Assembly (NCBI GenBank): GCA_900757205.1
Contig: CAAENA010000014.1
Location: 1-62,820, forward strand
Source of the DNA: an uncultured Collinsella sp.
GTDB lineage: Bacteria; Actinomycetota; Coriobacteriia; Coriobacteriales; Coriobacteriaceae
Direction: 5' to 3'
DNA: 62,820 bases
This document shows positions 53,075 through 60,846 of the stretch, one piece after another; positions within the stretch are counted from its first letter, which is position 1, and each line of letters starts with the position of its first letter. Position numbers and translations under genes: made by a program. The notes under the pieces were generated by a model that worked only from the letters and a program-made list of their open reading frames with translations, was not told the origin of the DNA and searched no databases.

Positions 53075-53932
53075 TTAGAGATATTCAAGGAATCGAGCGG
53101 CGGCAAGCGAAACGTCAGCCGTGCGATATATCGCGTTGATCTGCCGATGGGGATGTCCCTCGAGCGGACGCACGGCGACATCGAACTGACAGCGGCGCAA
53201 GATGAGCGCCGGAAGAATACTCACGCCCAGACCGTCCTCGACCATGGCCATAATCGCATAATCATCCCAGGTCGATAGCTTAGAACGCACCGCCAGACCC
53301 GCGCGGCGAAACAGCGGCGTAATCTCGTCGTCGCTACCGCGTTCCAGAAGAATAAACTGCTCGTTGGCCAAATCGGCAAGGGAAACGACCTCCGCGGTGG
53401 CAAGCGAGGAGTCCGCTGGCACCACGGCCATCAGCTCGTCTTGCACCAACGGCCGCGACGCCATGCCGGCGCCGCGTGGCTCGCGCGGAATAAAGCCCAG
53501 GTCGCAGCGGCCTTCCGCCACCCATTGCTCAATCTCGGAGTAATCACCCATCAGCAGCTCGTAATCGACATCCGGGTGATCAGCGCGAAACCGCGCGATC
53601 ACCGGCGGCAGTACATGGGTCGCCACACTCGAGAATGTACCGATACAGATCTTGCCACGCATGAGCCCCCGCATCTCGTCCACGCGTCGCTGCAGGCGGC
53701 CAAACTCTTCGCATAACGCCTCGACTGCCGGCATGACCTGCCGCCCGTCGGCAGAAAGCACCACGCCCTCGCGGCTGCGATCAAGCACCTTAAAACCCCA
53801 GTCTGCCTCAAGGTCGCCCACCATGCGGCTCACGCCCGACTGCGAATAGCTCAGCCGCTCTGCAGCATGCGTAAAGCTGCCGGCACGCACCGTCTCGAGC
53901 AGCACTTGCATCTTTTGAATATTCGTTTCCAC
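53075..53932 (-). CDS. LysR-family transcriptional regulator
   Basis: 285 aa. The N-terminal LysR HTH (MQVLLETVRAGSFTHAAERLSYSQSGVSRMVGDLE) is followed by a substrate-binding domain opening with GKICIGTFSSVATHVLPPVIARF. It is divergent from an EamA exporter gene, with a T-N11-A box in the spacer, so it probably regulates that exporter in response to a ligand. The 53016-53074 downstream stretch shows no terminator. Confidence 0.92.
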   Translation of the reverse strand: METNIQKMQVLLETVRAGSFTHAAERLSYSQSGVSRMVGDLEADWGFKVLDRSREGVVLSADGRQVMPAVEALCEEFGRLQRRVDEMRGLMRGKICIGTFSSVATHVLPPVIARFRADHPDVDYELLMGDYSEIEQWVAEGRCDLGFIPREPRGAGMASRPLVQDELMAVVPADSSLATAEVVSLADLANEQFILLERGSDDEITPLFRRAGLAVRSKLSTWDDYAIMAMVEDGLGVSILPALILRRCQFDVAVRPLEGHPHRQINAIYRTADVSLAAARFLEYL

Positions 53933-53951
53933 GGCATCCCTCCACCTTTAC

Positions 53952-53966
53952 ATGAGTTTTTGTCAT
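53952..53966 (+). promoter_or_regulatory. LysR-type T-N11-A box
   Basis: ATGAGTTTTTGTCAT has ATGA/TCAT arms, with T53953 and A53965 forming T-N11-A. It lies about 20 nt from the lysR start, in the lysR/eamA spacer. Confidence 0.5.
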
Positions 53967-54050
53967 GTTATCCATGCATTATATTCGCTTTTCTTCTAAA
54001 GCCACCTCACCCATAGTGAACATGCTCGGATATAGAGGGGATGTCAGCAC

Positions 54051-54962
54051 ATGAACAACGGACTGTTTACGTACTTAGCAGCATTGCTATTGTTTGGCTC
54101 CAACGGCATCATCGCCGCTGCCATCGCGCTGCCGAGCTCCGATATCGTACTGTTGCGCACGTTTTTGGGCGCTCTCACCCTTGCCGCCATCCTCTTCATA
54201 ACCAAGCGCCATAACCTGCAGGCTCCGTCTCGCCCCCGCGAGGCCGCAGCGCTCATCGTCTCGGGCGCCGCGCTGGGCGCCAGCTGGATTTTCCTGTTCC
54301 GCGCCTATCAGACGATCGGCGTTGGCATCTCCTCGCTGTTGTATTACTGCGGCCCCATCATCGTTATGGCCCTCTCCCCGCTCATTTTTGGCGAAAAGCT
54401 GACCGGCGGCAAAATCGCCGGGTTTATCGCCGTTGCCTGTGGCGCCTTTCTCATTGCGGCGCAAGGTCTAGGCGGCAATATGCCCATTGCGGGTATCGCT
54501 TGCGGCATCGCCTCGGCCTTCTGCTACGCCTTGATGGTCATCGCTAGCAAGGGTGCGCCACACATCGAAGGCCTCGAGAACTCCACGCTCCAGGTAAGCG
54601 CCGCCTTTGTAACCGCGTTGATCCTTACGCTCTTCACGCAAGGTGCCCCCTCGTTCCTCTCCCCCAGCATTGCCGCCGGCATCGATTGGGGCGCCGTCGC
54701 CATGCTCGGCATCGTCAACACCGGCATCGGTTGCCTGCTCTACTTTAGTGCCGTCGCCAAGCTGCCCGTCCAGACCGTCGCGGTCGTCGGCTACCTCGAG
54801 CCGCTTTCGGCCGTCGTGTTCTCCGTTGCCCTTTTGGGAGAGACCATGACGCCCATCCGCCTCATGGGCGCCGCGTTGATCATCGGCGGCGCGATCTTTT
54901 GCGAAGTCGCCGGCAAACGCGCAGACACCAAAGCAAGCATCGCCCAAGTAGCACGCGCCTAA
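54051..54962 (+). CDS. EamA family exporter
   Basis: 303 aa, ten hydrophobic segments in two EamA repeats (FGSNGIIAAAIALPSSDIVLLRTFLGALTL at the start is characteristic of RhaT/EamA proteins). Probably exports a metabolite sensed by the divergent LysR regulator. GGATGTC is a weak ribosome site before the ATG. A long hairpin follows the stop. Confidence 0.88.
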   Translation: MNNGLFTYLAALLLFGSNGIIAAAIALPSSDIVLLRTFLGALTLAAILFITKRHNLQAPSRPREAAALIVSGAALGASWIFLFRAYQTIGVGISSLLYYCGPIIVMALSPLIFGEKLTGGKIAGFIAVACGAFLIAAQGLGGNMPIAGIACGIASAFCYALMVIASKGAPHIEGLENSTLQVSAAFVTALILTLFTQGAPSFLSPSIAAGIDWGAVAMLGIVNTGIGCLLYFSAVAKLPVQTVAVVGYLEPLSAVVFSVALLGETMTPIRLMGAALIIGGAIFCEVAGKRADTKASIAQVARA

Positions 54963-54976
54963 AAGCCCCTCTTCAG

Positions 54977-55050
54977 TTTCAAAGCAGGGGCGCGTCCGTG
55001 GTTATCACATTGCAGCAAGACCATACAGCCGGTGCGCCCCTGTTTTGAAA
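54977..55050. repeat. 74-bp hairpin after the EamA gene
   Basis: TTTCAAAGCAGGGGCGC (54977-54993) pairs with GCGCCCCTGTTTTGAAA (55034-55050) with one mismatch; the interior is about 40 nt. TTTTG in the right arm may help termination. CAGGGGCGC recurs in the terminator at 57444. Confidence 0.6.
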
Positions 55051-55067
55051 TGCTACCTGCGTACATG

Positions 55068-55171
55068 AATAATCCCCAGATGGGGATTATTGTCTAAAAC
55101 ACCCCGATGTGCCAAACTGCTCTTATATGTATAAAGATGGCATAAAGGTTATCTGCCCTAGACAGATAACC
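55068..55171 (+). promoter_or_regulatory. KUP leader with two inverted repeats
   Basis: AATAATCCCCA (55068-55078) and its complement (55081-55091) form a near-continuous palindrome with GA in the centre. GGTTATCTG (55147-55155) pairs with CAGATAACC (55163-55171), about 10 nt before the ribosome site of the KUP gene. The first suits a dimeric regulator; the second could be a leader hairpin affecting translation. I see no c-di-AMP riboswitch signature, and the leader is too short for one. Confidence 0.5.
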
Positions 55172-55191
55172 GGATGTCTAAGGGAGTCCAC

Positions 55192-57423
55192 GTGGCACAC
55201 AACAAACTGGAGGCAAACCTCCAAGACCAGCATGGACAGAGCGGGCATGGAGCCATTCCCCTTTCTGCTGGTATGTTGCTCGTAACGCTCGGCGTCGTCT
55301 ATGGCGACATCGGCACGAGCCCTATGTACACCATGAAATCAATCGTCGCCAACAACGGCGGCATCGGTACCGTCAGCGAGGACATGATCCTGGGCGCGCT
55401 TTCGCTCGTCATCTGGACCATGACGCTCGTAACCACGGTCAAGTACGTGCTAATCGCCATGAGGGCCGACAACCACAACGAGGGCGGTATCTTCGCCCTG
55501 TTCAGTCTCGTGCGCAAAGTGGCGCCGTGGCTGATCCTTCCCGCCATGATCGGCGGTGCGGCGCTGCTTGCCGACGGCATCCTCACCCCCGCCGTCACGG
55601 TCACCACAGCCATCGAGGGTCTGCGCACCATCGAGTGGGGCCACGCGCTATTGGGCGACGGCCAGACCAACGTCATCATTATTACCATCATCATTATCTG
55701 CGGCCTATTTGCCATGCAGCGCGCCGGCACCTCGTCAATCGGCAAGCTCTTCGGCCCGCTCATGACGCTATGGTTCCTGTTCCTGGCGGGCGCCGGCCTG
55801 TTCAACATGCTCGGCAACCTGTCCATCTTGCGCGCACTCAACCCCATCCGCGGCATCATGTTCCTGTTCTCGCCCATCAACCACTCGGGCATCATGGTGC
55901 TCGGCTTCGTCTTCCTGTCGACGACCGGCGCCGAGGCGCTCTATTCGGACATGGGTCACGTGGGCAAGGCTAACATTTACGCATCCTGGCCGTTCGTAAA
56001 GGCGGCCCTCATCCTTAACTATCTGGGTCAGGGCGCTTGGCTGCTCGCCAACAACTCCAATCCCCAGATGCTCGCGATGGACATCGTCAACCCGTTCTAC
56101 ATGATGCTTCCCGAGCCCCTGCGCCCCTTTGCCATCGTGCTATCGGCCGTAGCGGCCATCATCGCCTCGCAGGCGCTTATCACCGGCTCGTTCTCGCTGG
56201 TATCCGAGGCCGCGCGTCTCAACCTTATGCCGCATCTGCGCATCCACTACCCCAGCGACACCAAGGGTCAACTCTATATTCCGCTCGTCAACAACATCAT
56301 GTGGGTCGGCTGTATCTTCATCGTACTGCTGTTCCAAAACTCCGAGCGCATGGAGAGCGCCTACGGCCTCGCCATCACCGTGACTATGCTCATGACCACG
56401 ACGCTTTTGACGAGCTATATCGCCGGCATCCTCAAGCACAAGCTGGGCGCCTGCGTCTTTGCCCTGCTTTTTGGCGCCATCGAGCTCTGCTTCTTTGCCT
56501 CGTGCCTCACCATGTTCTTTGACGGCGGCTATGTGATGATCTTCCTGGCCTCGCTGCTGTTTGGCCTTATGTACGTGTGGCGCCGCGGCACCGCCATCGA
56601 GCGCACGCAGACGATCCTGCTGCCCGTCTCCAAGTACATCGATCAGCTCAACCGCCTGCGCAACGACGAGACCTACCCCGTGCTCGCCGACAATCTGATG
56701 TTCCTCACCAACAGCCCCGACCCGCTCACGCTCGACCGCGACGTGCTCTATTCCATCCTGGACAAGCACCCCAAGCGCGCCAAGGCATATTGGTTCATCA
56801 ACGTGCACGTTACCGACGAGCCCTATACGCACGAGTATTCCGTCGAGACCTTTGGCACGGACTTTTTGTTCCGCGTGCGCCTGGACCTGGGCTTTAAGGT
56901 CAACCAGCGCATCAACGCCTATCTGCGTCAGATCGTTGGCGACTTGATGACATCGGGTGAGCTGCCACCGCAGCATCACACCTACTCCATCTACGAGACA
57001 CGCGGCAACGTGGGCGACTTCCGTTTTTGCATGCTGCGCAAGATGCTTGCCCCCGAAACGGACATCAACCGCAACGACCACCGCGTGATGGCCATCAAGT
57101 ACGCCGTCCGCCGCGCCTGCGGAAGCCCGGCACGCTGGTACGGTCTTGAGAACTCGGCGATCATCATCGAGTACGTGCCTCTCTTTGCCCGCATGCGTCC
57201 GGCGGTCAAACTCGTACGCACCCATGTGCCGCTCGAGGTCCAGATCGAAGAAGCCGAGGAAATGGAAGTCGATATCTTCTCGGACGACCTGGTCAACGGC
57301 AACGAGGCCGGTAGGGACATGAACGTCGATCCCACCGAATTGCTCGAGAGCGTCGCCGATACGCCCGAACAGCAACTGCTCGACGGCCTCGAGAGCGCCC
57401 AGCTCAACGACGCCAACTTCTAG
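55192..57423 (+). CDS. kup: KUP-type potassium uptake transporter
   Basis: 743 aa. About twelve membrane segments, with the family signature LGVVYGDIGTSPMY near the N-terminus, then a roughly 250-residue cytoplasmic C-terminal domain. K+:H+ symport. The GTG at 55192 is preferred, with AGGGAG 5 nt upstream; an ATG at 55174 in the same frame has no ribosome site. The acidic C-terminal tail is longer than in E. coli Kup. Terminator at 57444. Confidence 0.92.
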   Translation: MAHNKLEANLQDQHGQSGHGAIPLSAGMLLVTLGVVYGDIGTSPMYTMKSIVANNGGIGTVSEDMILGALSLVIWTMTLVTTVKYVLIAMRADNHNEGGIFALFSLVRKVAPWLILPAMIGGAALLADGILTPAVTVTTAIEGLRTIEWGHALLGDGQTNVIIITIIIICGLFAMQRAGTSSIGKLFGPLMTLWFLFLAGAGLFNMLGNLSILRALNPIRGIMFLFSPINHSGIMVLGFVFLSTTGAEALYSDMGHVGKANIYASWPFVKAALILNYLGQGAWLLANNSNPQMLAMDIVNPFYMMLPEPLRPFAIVLSAVAAIIASQALITGSFSLVSEAARLNLMPHLRIHYPSDTKGQLYIPLVNNIMWVGCIFIVLLFQNSERMESAYGLAITVTMLMTTTLLTSYIAGILKHKLGACVFALLFGAIELCFFASCLTMFFDGGYVMIFLASLLFGLMYVWRRGTAIERTQTILLPVSKYIDQLNRLRNDETYPVLADNLMFLTNSPDPLTLDRDVLYSILDKHPKRAKAYWFINVHVTDEPYTHEYSVETFGTDFLFRVRLDLGFKVNQRINAYLRQIVGDLMTSGELPPQHHTYSIYETRGNVGDFRFCMLRKMLAPETDINRNDHRVMAIKYAVRRACGSPARWYGLENSAIIIEYVPLFARMRPAVKLVRTHVPLEVQIEEAEEMEVDIFSDDLVNGNEAGRDMNVDPTELLESVADTPEQQLLDGLESAQLNDANF

Positions 57424-57443
57424 CGACGTCGCGCATCAACGAC

Positions 57444-57480
57444 AGCGCCCCTGCACCTCACAGGAGATGCAGGGGCGCTT
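57444..57480. terminator. Terminator between kup and the BSH-like gene
   Basis: AGCGCCCCTGCA (57444-57455) pairs with TGCAGGGGCGCT (57468-57479), followed by TTGCATTT. It lies between convergent genes. Confidence 0.8.
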
Positions 57481-57502
57481 TGCATTTCAGTAAAGCCCTC
57501 GG

Positions 57503-58468
57503 CTACGAACGACGCGGCTCGGGAACCACAAGCCTATCGGGGCTCGCGCCCTCGGCATCCATCAGGCTCACGTAGCGAATCGACGGATCCTCATACATCG
57601 CGTAGTAATAATTGCCTGTGCGCGCGCTAAAGCATCCGGTATAGATAGTCTTCTCGAACTTGCCATCGCCCATCCTGGACGCCCCCTCAATCATCACCAC
57701 GCCCTCGAGTGAACGGAACATGCGGACGACGTTTTCGGTCTCGCTGTCTTTTTGCGGGTAATTGGCGTTGAGGTACGCTGCCTTTACAAAACGGCTCGGC
57801 GAATAGCAGTCGCCGGGAATGCCGCGCATGCCGGCACCGGCTCCATAGGGCTTAAGCTCGGCGCCACGCCACGTCGCCGTCTGCGGAAAATCGCTTGTGG
57901 CGGTGATATAAGTGCGTAGGTTTTCCATATGCCACGGGAAGGTGGGCTGATTGGCAAGGGTGTCGACCGGATCGTCGTATACATGCAGGCCGTCAGCCAT
58001 CATCTCGACCACGATGCTACGCTGGCTGTCGCCGATAATCCAATGGAGCAGCGACACGCCCAGCCCCTCTCCGGCAGATTTGGCGACAATCACCGTGTCG
58101 CGCAGCGCGGCCTCGACCTCATCGACCGTCGAGAACGTCGCTGCCACCCACAGGGGAAACTCATAGGCCGCGATATTGGTCTTGCCGTCGACAGGGTCCT
58201 CGGCATACTCGGCATAACCCGGGAAATTGAGACCCGCCACGGCGAGGCCCGCATCGTTGCCGCAGTCGAAGAACATAGGGTAGTTCTTGTAATCGATGCA
58301 CATACCGATCACCGCGTGTGCCGCTGTCGTGTCGTCGATAAACGAATACGGAATGTGAAACCCGCGCGGCATCACGCGAACCTGTTGGCCGTAGTCAAAG
58401 CTCCAGTCGAGGTTGCGGCCCAGATACATGTTGCCGGAATTATCGGTAAATCGAATGCTCGTACACAT
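57503..58468 (-). CDS. Bile-salt-hydrolase-like choloylglycine hydrolase
   Basis: 321 aa Ntn hydrolase. The protein starts Met-Cys, so Cys2 becomes the N-terminal nucleophile after Met removal. Other expected catalytic residues are present: Arg18 and Asp21 (LGRNLDW), Asn81 (GLNFPGYAEY), Asn173 (LANQP) and Arg226 (SPSRFVKAA). The Asn at the position where penicillin acylases have Tyr favours bile-salt deconjugation. AGGAGG lies 3 nt before the ATG at 58468. No signal peptide, so probably cytoplasmic, acting on imported conjugated bile acids. Other N-acyl amides cannot be excluded. Confidence 0.9.
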   Translation of the reverse strand: MCTSIRFTDNSGNMYLGRNLDWSFDYGQQVRVMPRGFHIPYSFIDDTTAAHAVIGMCIDYKNYPMFFDCGNDAGLAVAGLNFPGYAEYAEDPVDGKTNIAAYEFPLWVAATFSTVDEVEAALRDTVIVAKSAGEGLGVSLLHWIIGDSQRSIVVEMMADGLHVYDDPVDTLANQPTFPWHMENLRTYITATSDFPQTATWRGAELKPYGAGAGMRGIPGDCYSPSRFVKAAYLNANYPQKDSETENVVRMFRSLEGVVMIEGASRMGDGKFEKTIYTGCFSARTGNYYYAMYEDPSIRYVSLMDAEGASPDRLVVPEPRRS

Positions 58469-58534
58469 AGCGCCTCCTAGCTTTACGTTCTTGCTAAGTT
58501 CATTGTCACCAAACAAAAAGGCGCTAAACACAAA

Positions 58535-58568
58535 AGCCCGGACATGACAACAATGTCACGCCCGGGCT
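58535..58568 (-). terminator. Terminator after the deformylase-like gene
   Basis: AGCCCGG (58535-58541) pairs with CCGGGCT (58562-58568), with nested TGACA/TGTCA. On the minus strand TTTTGTGTTT follows. Confidence 0.8.
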
Positions 58569-58609
58569 ATTCAAGCAGGATAAACTCAACCGAGTTAACC
58601 CCGCAGGTC

Positions 58610-58718
58610 GTCTAAGGGGTCAAAGTGCCGCAGATTGCCACGAAAGAGGAGCGAAGCGTACTTAAGGTACGCGAGCGACGATTGAGCGGCAAGGTGCGGT
58701 GCTTTGGTCCCCTTAGAC
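58610..58718. repeat. 109-bp imperfect hairpin overlapping a stop codon
   Basis: End arms GTCTAAGGGG (58610-58619) and CCCCTTAGAC (58709-58718) are perfect. Pairing continues imperfectly inward (CAAAG/CTTTG, CGCA/TGCG, TTGCC/GGCAA) to a central GCGTAC/GTACGC palindrome. The stop codon of the deformylase-like gene (58713-58715) lies within the right arm. Confidence 0.75.
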
Positions 58719-59132
58719 CAACTTTCCTAGACAGTGGTCAATCATATGCTGGACCATTTGCGCCTCGAAGCCCACAAAGTCCTGCTTGCGCTCGCGCATC
58801 TTGCCGTCGACGATCTGGTCAAAGGCAACCTTGCACTTGATATAGCGCGTGGACTTGGTGACCTCCTCGTGCGTCAGGCAGCTCTCCTCCATCTTGCTGG
58901 CGCCCAGGCCAAACACCAGACGGGGGTTGTAGAGCACGTGGGGCTCGCCGGCGTCGTCCAGGTAGACGCAGACCTTCTTGGTAACGCCAATCTGGTTAGC
59001 GGCAAGGCAGCCGGCATCGTCGAGCGACTTGATGGTATCGATCAGGTCCTGAGCAACCGACTCGTCCTCGACGGTCGCAACCTCGCAACGCTGGGACAGG
59101 ATAGCCTCATCGTGGCAAAGCTCTTTAATCAT
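58713..59132 (-). CDS. Degenerate peptide-deformylase-like protein
   Basis: 139 aa, clearly related to the short deformylase at 50906. Motif 1 is GCLAANQIG, motif 2 is ESCLT instead of EGCLS (Cys85 kept), and motif 3 is QHMIDH (His129, Met130, His133). The metal ligands are kept, but the catalytic Glu of HEIDH is replaced by Met, so deformylase activity is doubtful. It may be a metal-binding or regulatory paralogue. The start at 59132 has GGAGG 5 nt upstream; an ATG at 59144 supplies that GGAGG. The stop codon lies in a long hairpin. Confidence 0.8.
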   Translation of the reverse strand: MIKELCHDEAILSQRCEVATVEDESVAQDLIDTIKSLDDAGCLAANQIGVTKKVCVYLDDAGEPHVLYNPRLVFGLGASKMEESCLTHEEVTKSTRYIKCKVAFDQIVDGKMRERKQDFVGFEAQMVQHMIDHCLGKLV

Positions 59133-59325
59133 ACGTTCCTCCATAGGGGTCGTTGTAACCGCTTAAGTATACGGTACCCACACATTTTCATGCGATAAAT
59201 ACCGTCCGTCTGTTACAAAGCGCCGAACATCAACATGCGAGGAACAGCAAGGTTGTAAAGACGATATAGTAAGTGAGTTCGTGTCAATCGGCCTAAACTC
59301 GGGGCCGAACAAGGAAAGGGTATGC

Positions 59326-60639
59326 ATGGACGAACTTTTTCACGTCAGTGAGCGCAAGTCCACAATCGGGACCGAACTTCGCGCTGGACTGACAACATTC
59401 CTGGCGATGGCCTACATCATCGCCGTCAACCCCGCAGTGCTCTCGGGCGCTGGCATCGATGCGGGAGCGCTCGCCTGCGCCACCTGCCTGGGCGCCGGCA
59501 TCATGACCATCTGCATGGGCATCTTCGCCAACCGCCCGCTCGCCTGCGCGTCGGGTCTGGGCATCAACGCCATGATCGCGGGCATCGCCACCACCATGTG
59601 CGGCGGCGACTGGCACGTGGCCATGAGCGTTATCTTCCTCGAGGGTATCGTCATCTTGCTGCTCGTCCTGTGCGGCCTGCGCGAGGCCATCATGGACGCC
59701 ATCCCCGTGGTCCTGCGCCACGCCATCTCGGTGGGTCTGGGCCTGTTTATCGCCATGATCGGCCTGTGCGACGCCGGCATCATCACCGCTGGCGCCGGTA
59801 CGCTCGTCGGCCTGGGCGACATCGCCTCCCCCACCTTTATCGTCGGCATCATCTCCATCGTCGTGACGGTTGCCCTGGCTTCCCGCAACGTGCCGGGCTC
59901 GCTGCTCATCGGCATCATCGTCGCCGTTATCGCCGGAATCCCGCTGGGCGTCACCCATGCGCCCGAGGGCCTCATCGCACCGCTCGACTTCTCGACCTTC
60001 GGCGCCCCGTTTGCCAGCACTGCCGACGGCAACCTTGCCATCGTGAAGGTCCTGACCGACCCGATGCTGCTCGTCGTTGCCTTCTCGCTGCTCATGAGCG
60101 ACTTCTTCGACACCATGGGCACCGCGATGGCCGTCGCCAAGCAGGGCGAGTTCTTGACCGAGGACGGCAATGTCGAGGACATCCGTCCCATCCTGGTCGT
60201 CGACTCCGTGGCCGCTGCTGCCGGTGGCTTTATGGGCGTCTCCTCCATCACTACCTTCGTCGAGTCCACCTCTGGCGCTGCCGACGGTGGTCGCACGGGC
60301 CTCACCTCCGTCACCACCGGCGTGCTGTTCATTCTCGCCGCGTTCTTCTCCCCCATCGTCACCATCGTTTCCAGTGCCGCCACCTGCGGTGCTCTGGTCT
60401 ACGTCGGCTACCTCATGATGAGCGAGGCCTCCGAGATCGACTGGTCCGACGTGTCGCAGGGCTTCCCGGCGTTCATGATTGTCGCCGGCGTGCCCTTCAC
60501 CTACTCCATCTCCTCCGGCATTGGCCTGGGCTTTATCGCCTACGTGATCGTCGCGCTCTTTAAGGGCGAGGCCTCCAAGATCAAGCCGCTCATGTGGATC
60601 GCAGCCCTTGCCTTCCTCGTCTACTTCTTTGTAGCGTAA
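59326..60639 (+). CDS. AzgA/NCS2-type purine permease
   Basis: 437 aa with about 13 hydrophobic segments. TELRAGLTTFLAMAYIIAVNPAVLS and GLGINAMIAG are typical of the AzgA (adenine/guanine/hypoxanthine) branch of nucleobase:cation symporters; the QGEF and FVESTSGAADGGRTG regions match too. AAGGAAAGGG precedes the ATG at 59326. A TATAGT box lies near 59265. Its 3' end is duplicated, diverged, at 62656-62723. Terminator at 60668. Confidence 0.92.
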   Translation: MDELFHVSERKSTIGTELRAGLTTFLAMAYIIAVNPAVLSGAGIDAGALACATCLGAGIMTICMGIFANRPLACASGLGINAMIAGIATTMCGGDWHVAMSVIFLEGIVILLLVLCGLREAIMDAIPVVLRHAISVGLGLFIAMIGLCDAGIITAGAGTLVGLGDIASPTFIVGIISIVVTVALASRNVPGSLLIGIIVAVIAGIPLGVTHAPEGLIAPLDFSTFGAPFASTADGNLAIVKVLTDPMLLVVAFSLLMSDFFDTMGTAMAVAKQGEFLTEDGNVEDIRPILVVDSVAAAAGGFMGVSSITTFVESTSGAADGGRTGLTSVTTGVLFILAAFFSPIVTIVSSAATCGALVYVGYLMMSEASEIDWSDVSQGFPAFMIVAGVPFTYSISSGIGLGFIAYVIVALFKGEASKIKPLMWIAALAFLVYFFVA

Positions 60640-60667
60640 CGGCAAAGCTGCCAAAGCAGAACACCAA

Positions 60668-60706
60668 AGCGCGGAGTCGCATCGAGCGGCTCCGCGCTTT
60701 TCTTTT
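60668..60706 (+). terminator. Rho-independent terminator after the purine permease
   Basis: AGCGCGGAGTCGC (60668-60680) pairs with GCGGCTCCGCGCT (60686-60698), followed by TTTCTTTT. Confidence 0.9.
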
Positions 60707-60846
60707 AAAGCCAGGCACCGCACGGACGCGCGATGTATTGCCTCCCAAGTTTTGGACATTTTGCCCTCCAAACGGCACTACCGCCGGCTACATCCTGCAG
60801 ATATGCTGGGCGTAATCGCATAGGCCCTATGAGGATGGGAGTAACC

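Noticed and set aside
55092..55191. c-di-AMP or other known riboswitch upstream of kup
   Set aside because: The leader is too short and lacks the conserved purine-rich junctions; only simple palindromes are seen.
59293..60771. A 492-codon open frame antisense to the purine permease
   Set aside because: Asp/Gly/His-rich translation caused by codon bias, running over a terminator.
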